From Acidilobaceae archaeon (lineage in GTDB: Archaea; Thermoproteota; Thermoprotei_A; Sulfolobales; Acidilobaceae): 10,046 bases of DNA. Below the pieces are notes generated by a model. That model was given only the letters and a program-made list of their open reading frames with translations. It was not told the origin of the DNA and did no database searches. Made by a program: the position numbers and the translations under genes. Location of the stretch: positions 1 through 10,046 of the forward strand of contig JALWGG010000177.1 in NCBI GenBank assembly GCA_027013765.1. Direction: 5' to 3'. Positions 6,500 through 10,046 of the stretch are shown here, piece after piece; position 1 is the stretch's first letter; the number at the start of each line of letters is the position of its first letter.

Positions 6500-6764
6500 T
6501 TAAAGAGGCCCCCTCTGGGGTAGCTTCAAGTAGTCGTGTTGACGTTGGCGGGCTCTTCTGCAGTCTGGTGTAACCGCTTTACCTCTGGGGTTGAGCTTGA
6601 TCTTGTCGTCTTCAACCCCTATCTCTCTATATTTCTTCTAATGAAGCTAGGTATTCCCTGCATTGTGATACCCTTTGCATCCCTGTAGCACTGGTGCCTC
6701 CCTGTTCCCTGTTTATCTGGGATTCGTCTAGGTCGTCTGTCCCCAGGCGTATAGACTTGCATCA
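6500..6764 (-). pseudogene. Possible decayed gene remnant in the 480-base gap
   Basis: On the minus strand a startless frame of 45 codons ends in TAA at 6502-6500. It reads like the tail of a real protein (for example REIGVEDDKIKLNPRGKAV) and ends in a basic stretch. One base out of phase, a 44-codon open stretch (6761-6630) leads into it with QCREYLASLEE; deleting one A at the junction near 6632-6634 would join them as LASLEEYREIGVEDD. The other frame holds a 47-codon ATG ORF (6762-6619) of similar quality, so the choice is not secure. No family is recognised. Could equally be non-coding sequence that happens to be open. Confidence 0.25.
6587..6619. repeat. Inverted repeat, 8-base perfect stem
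   Basis: GGGGTTGA at 6587-6594 is exactly complementary to TCAACCCC at 6612-6619, with a 17-base loop. It lies in the gap between the membrane-protein gene and the operon promoter, inside the possible gene remnant. It could be an RNA hairpin, a remnant of a terminal repeat or a protein-binding site. No T-run follows on either strand, so a simple terminator is not supported. Confidence 0.4.
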
Positions 6765-6888
6765 CGGTAAGGATAAGGGATTCCTCTAATACGGTTTAAG
6801 AGAGACTGTGCAAATGAGCTTTCCCATCCCCGGGTTAATTATACAGGGGTGAGTGTTTTCTCTGGTTGGGATAGTATTGGTTTGACGC

Positions 6889-7584
6889 CTACATTATTTC
6901 TTTTAGTAGTGCTATGATCCTGGCGTAGATTATTGTTGCTATTATTGAGGGTGTGCTTGGGAACCATGGCTCATGGCCTTCACTGAACATTCTGGCGGCG
7001 TCACTGCTTAGGGGCCATATGTATGGGTAGTAGAACCTTGTATCTAGTAGACTGGTGTAGATTAAATCTACCATGAAGTTAACTATGGTACCCGGGATCC
7101 CGATTAATATTACAGCCTTAAGATAGTCGGTTGCCCGGCTGCATTGGCCTAGGCCTATAGCTTTGTAGAGTATGCAAGGTAGCACAACTATGTCACCGAG
7201 TAGGATGATAGCCACTAGTGCTAGGGCCATGACCCCTATTAGTAGGGCTGAGCCTAGGGCGGCCAGTGCTAGTAGTGTTAACTGGGATAGTGCCAACACA
7301 ATTACCAGTCTTATGTATGGACTGGCTAGCTCGCATGACTTGGACAGGAGGTCCTTAATGCCTGGGGCCTCGTCTCTCTGCTGGAAGCCAATCAGGTAGA
7401 TGGCCCTCCCTATGTAATAGGTTGCGCTCATTAGAATTGATAGGAGGATTAGTACTATTCCTAGGGGGATGTTATAGGGTAGGCCGTGCCTCCAGTCTAC
7501 AGAGTATATTGGCACAGCATTGGCTGTAGCGAGTGATAGTAGTATGTAGAGTATATCCAGCTTCAGGGAGGCCCTCATAGGCAT
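6889..7584 (-). CDS. Unrecognised polytopic membrane protein
   Basis: About 229-231 residues of largely hydrophobic sequence with roughly six possible membrane segments. Numbered from the upstream ATG 7653, these lie at about 30-50, 62-88, 115-135, 137-160, 178-200 and 235-250. There is a conspicuous Ala/Leu-rich pair in the middle and a polar loop near 205-232. No family motif is recognised. The frame reaches back to ATG 7653, which has no SD. GGGAGG at 7593-7588 stands 3 bases before ATG 7584 and 9 before ATG 7578, so one of those is the likely start. That removes a basic 23-residue extension and leaves a 47-base gap to the preceding gene; with the longer start the two genes overlap by 22 bases. 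Probably cotranscribed with the large secreted protein and perhaps its membrane partner; that is inference from position only. Confidence 0.7.
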   Translation of the reverse strand: MPMRASLKLDILYILLSLATANAVPIYSVDWRHGLPYNIPLGIVLILLSILMSATYYIGRAIYLIGFQQRDEAPGIKDLLSKSCELASPYIRLVIVLALSQLTLLALAALGSALLIGVMALALVAIILLGDIVVLPCILYKAIGLGQCSRATDYLKAVILIGIPGTIVNFMVDLIYTSLLDTRFYYPYIWPLSSDAARMFSEGHEPWFPSTPSIIATIIYARIIALLKEIM

Positions 7585-7631
7585 CGTCCTCCCAGCTAAT
7601 ATAGATCGTTTAATGCCCCTGGGAGTGGGGG

Positions 7632-10040
7632 TTAGCTTGTGAATCTGGTGCATGTGACGGCGTTGTAATCGAAGGTGATTGTATTAGCTGTTGTGGTGTC
7701 TGCCGCCACATTTATATACTGGGTCTTGCATGTCCCCTGTTGTTGTATATACACGTTGTAGAGGTAGACTTCCATGTTTATCCATCTACCTGGACTGAAT
7801 AATCCCTTCTCCCAGTGTATACTCACAATGTTATTACTATAGTCTATGTCCACGTTGAACTCGTCCGACGTGAGTTGCTTTATGAGGTTTATAGCCCATA
7901 TTGCCGTCTGGACTTGGGAGATGAACTTCCTAATATAGCCTATCTTGGATAGTACAGCTGCTAGTGGGGGTGGGATCTCCAAGTTTATTATACTACCCGT
8001 GCTAGCCCCCAGTATCTTGGCTGAATAGTCTGTATAGCCATCCATCAGGTCGAATCCGTTGAGAAACACGATTACATCTAGGCTCGTGAGCTTCTCCCCT
8101 GTGAGAGTATAGCATCCGCTGGGACCGCACTCGATTACAGGCTCGGGGATTCCTCCTGAGGCGAGTGTCAATTTAAGGTTGGTGAAGCCGGTTTCGCCGG
8201 TTTGCCATGATAGTATTGATTCAATGTTTTGGAGGGCTATTGTACCCCTATTGACTCCGTGAATAGCGTTGTACATGCCCCTCCCAGCAATATAGTATGA
8301 GCGGTCTGTGATCCATTTCCCATCTAGATCATACCTGGTCGAGGTTAACAGGTAGGCGTCCTGCCCAACGCCCTCACTATTGTATACCCTGTACATCATC
8401 CTGGATGTGAATGTTAATGGCTGCTGGGTATCTATGTAGATTGCTACAGTTTCAGTGGTGCTTGGGTTATTTGATGCCTGTATCTCTATGGTTAAGGGTA
8501 CTGGGTCTAGTTTCGAGAATAAGGATAGGAGGCCCGCCCTGGTGATTGATAGCGTGCAATACCCTATATCATTATAGTCATAGAGTGTTACTGTACACGA
8601 ATCTACTCCCGCAAGGGAAAGGGACACTGTTAGAGGATATAGTGCCGGGTGCGCCTGCGAGCTTATCGCTAGAAGGGACTGCGCCTCCTCTCCAACGCTT
8701 GAAGTAGACAGAATCGTTAACGGCTTCAGATACACTGTACGCGAGTCCGTGAGCCTGTCACTGTTCACCGACAGCTCGATAATAGCATCATCTGCTAGAG
8801 TATACTCAACAGGCTTCTCTCTAAGGGAATCTGTAGGCATATCACCCCACATAATGTAGACCGTTACAGTTACAGTTATCCTCCACATCTCACCAGGCTC
8901 CAGGCCATTCAACGTTATACCCACAGGTATCACTGGCTCCCTACTCCCGTAGGGCGATAACATGTAATCCATGATTACCTTATTCGGGTAAAATCTTCCC
9001 CCGTAGGCATATATTGGATGGCTAGACACGCTACTCCCATTATTTATGTCCAACACAAGCTCTCTCACAACATCTCCAGATCCCTCCTCCCTGTAAACAT
9101 CTACAACAATCCTGACATACTTCCATTTAACAGTCGAGGGAGACCCCGGATCTATAGTAGATAGATTAAAGTAGTATGTATCCCTGGCATAAGTAAGGTT
9201 TACATCCTTGTTTAACAGGCTGAGCGTCGGCTGAGGCCTCAACTCTATCAGGCTATACCCTAGCCCCCCACCACCATCAGGCAAGGGAATACTATACAAT
9301 GTAGCCGAGACCCTGACAGTACTCCTCAGTTTTACATCTATTACATCATTCACGGCATCTCTAACAACTCTAACCAAGTCTACCCTAGCACCCTGCTGCT
9401 TATAAAGCCAGTAAACTGCTGGCATGAACGTTGATTCAAAGGGATCATTACTACCAAGGTAGTCTACAGTATATAGATGCTGGTATTGGGCCGAGCCCCA
9501 ATAAGCAGCTTTACCTCCACTACTAAAGAATACATAAAGGTATGCCACTGGCGACGGGCTTCCAGCATCATAGAGGGATAACTCTACAACGCCATCAGAT
9601 GCCCTGGCGAAGCCAGGCGTCACCTTATACGGGTCCACCTTCATAGGCTTAAATCCCGGGAGCCTAACATCTATCACCGTGCCACGGCTTATCCTCTCGG
9701 GCATGATATAGACTCTTGAGAAGTTGCTTTCCACATACCTGTCATAAGCCCTGAAGGGGAGTTTGACCCACCTAGACCCGTCATAGGCGCCGACAACGAT
9801 ATGAAGGGGATCTAAACCAAGTAAGCCATCAACGGTATCGCCATAGATCCTCAAAACCCTGCCGCTGTATTCGGCATAGTAGAGGTCTCCGATGCCATTG
9901 TGAGCTGTAGCTAGGCCGCTATCTAGTGATAGATCTCCCATGTTGACAGTAACATTCTGAGTAACGGCACTAACTGACAAAACAAATATTAGAATTAAGG
10001 CGAACCAAGACCTAAACCCATGCATGTTTTCATCAATCAA
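7632..10040 (-). CDS. Large secreted surface protein, family unrecognised
   Basis: About 800 residues with a signal peptide (hydrophobic core about residues 11-25, SWFALILIFVLSVSAV) and a long beta-rich, Tyr/Thr/Ser/Val-rich body with no further obvious membrane segment. Five N-glycosylation sequons, N29, N106, N281, N292 and N334, all lie in the first half. The six cysteines, C482, C495, C638, C643, C771 and C797, all lie in the second half in three close pairs, which suggests disulphides outside the cell. DGGGGLGY at 255-262 is a flexible glycine run. The C-terminus has no anchor or GPI-like tail, so attachment may need a partner such as the membrane protein encoded next. TTG 10040 begins the frame used here, but ATG 10025 gives a tidier signal peptide. 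The frame is still open at the window edge, so the start cannot be fixed. Surface-layer-associated, binding or extracellular-structure roles are all possible. Confidence 0.75.
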   Translation of the reverse strand: MIDENMHGFRSWFALILIFVLSVSAVTQNVTVNMGDLSLDSGLATAHNGIGDLYYAEYSGRVLRIYGDTVDGLLGLDPLHIVVGAYDGSRWVKLPFRAYDRYVESNFSRVYIMPERISRGTVIDVRLPGFKPMKVDPYKVTPGFARASDGVVELSLYDAGSPSPVAYLYVFFSSGGKAAYWGSAQYQHLYTVDYLGSNDPFESTFMPAVYWLYKQQGARVDLVRVVRDAVNDVIDVKLRSTVRVSATLYSIPLPDGGGGLGYSLIELRPQPTLSLLNKDVNLTYARDTYYFNLSTIDPGSPSTVKWKYVRIVVDVYREEGSGDVVRELVLDINNGSSVSSHPIYAYGGRFYPNKVIMDYMLSPYGSREPVIPVGITLNGLEPGEMWRITVTVTVYIMWGDMPTDSLREKPVEYTLADDAIIELSVNSDRLTDSRTVYLKPLTILSTSSVGEEAQSLLAISSQAHPALYPLTVSLSLAGVDSCTVTLYDYNDIGYCTLSITRAGLLSLFSKLDPVPLTIEIQASNNPSTTETVAIYIDTQQPLTFTSRMMYRVYNSEGVGQDAYLLTSTRYDLDGKWITDRSYYIAGRGMYNAIHGVNRGTIALQNIESILSWQTGETGFTNLKLTLASGGIPEPVIECGPSGCYTLTGEKLTSLDVIVFLNGFDLMDGYTDYSAKILGASTGSIINLEIPPPLAAVLSKIGYIRKFISQVQTAIWAINLIKQLTSDEFNVDIDYSNNIVSIHWEKGLFSPGRWINMEVYLYNVYIQQQGTCKTQYINVAADTTTANTITFDYNAVTCTRFTS

Positions 10041-10046
10041 TAGAAT

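Noticed and set aside
6125..6523. Plus-strand open frame of 132 codons antisense to the Nudix gene and its promoter
   Set aside because: The opposite strand carries a perfect Nudix box; the antisense product is biased in Ser, Leu, Thr and Asn as expected for a shadow frame.
1..10046. tRNA, rRNA, CRISPR array or complete insertion sequence
   Set aside because: No cloverleaf with a T-loop GTTC core, no rRNA-like blocks, no regularly spaced repeats and no intact transposase frame were seen by eye on either strand.

Overview
The window reads as genomic DNA of a hyperthermophilic crenarchaeon, most like the Desulfurococcales. The evidence is heavy use of AGG for Arg and ATA for Ile, frequent TTG and GTG starts, Shine-Dalgarno (SD) motifs of the GGAGG/GAGGTG type, tightly overlapping genes, and archaeal families (DTD2-type D-aminoacyl-tRNA deacylase, MOFRL glycerate 2-kinase, AmrS). 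No rRNA, tRNA, CRISPR array or complete insertion sequence was seen. The species cannot be named from sequence alone.

Left edge (1-403): the first ~135 bases are about 31% G+C by hand count (42/135). The next 210 bases are about 53% (111/210). On the minus strand the AT-rich piece encodes a bacterial-style signal peptide followed by a lysine-rich mature N-terminus, with no start codon on the GC-rich side. It looks foreign to the rest of the window, so either a chimeric join or a recent insertion boundary. A short unrecognised frame and a leader with a possible mini-ORF lie between this junction and tenA.

Centre (404-6405): tenA (thiamin salvage) runs on the plus strand and converges, with 7 bases between stops, on a six-gene minus-strand operon. 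In transcription order the operon is: Nudix ADP-ribose pyrophosphatase-like hydrolase, D-aminoacyl-tRNA deacylase (dtdA), glycerate 2-kinase, an AmrS-related protein without the radical-SAM cluster motif, the radical SAM enzyme AmrS, and a Tat-exported metallophosphoesterase. Junctions are a 4-base overlap, a 23-base overlap, a 3-base gap, a 28-base overlap and an 11-base gap, so cotranscription is very likely. A TATA-like promoter lies at about 6462-6480. The products cover metabolite and aminoacyl-tRNA quality control, glycerate phosphorylation and a radical SAM modification system; no single pathway joins them all.

6406-6888 is a gap of about 480 bases holding the operon promoter, a strong inverted repeat, and minus-strand open stretches that look like the decayed C-terminal part of a gene.

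Right edge (6889-10046): a two-gene minus-strand unit encodes a large secreted protein of about 800 residues (signal peptide, N-glycosylation sequons, six C-terminal-half cysteines in pairs) followed by a small polytopic membrane protein. Neither is recognised; they may form a cell-envelope module.

The most interesting observation is the AmrS-like paralogue: it keeps the PLxHxxPGxS lead-in and the C-terminal zinc ribbon of its neighbour AmrS but has lost the CX3CX2C motif and the N-terminal cysteine domain.
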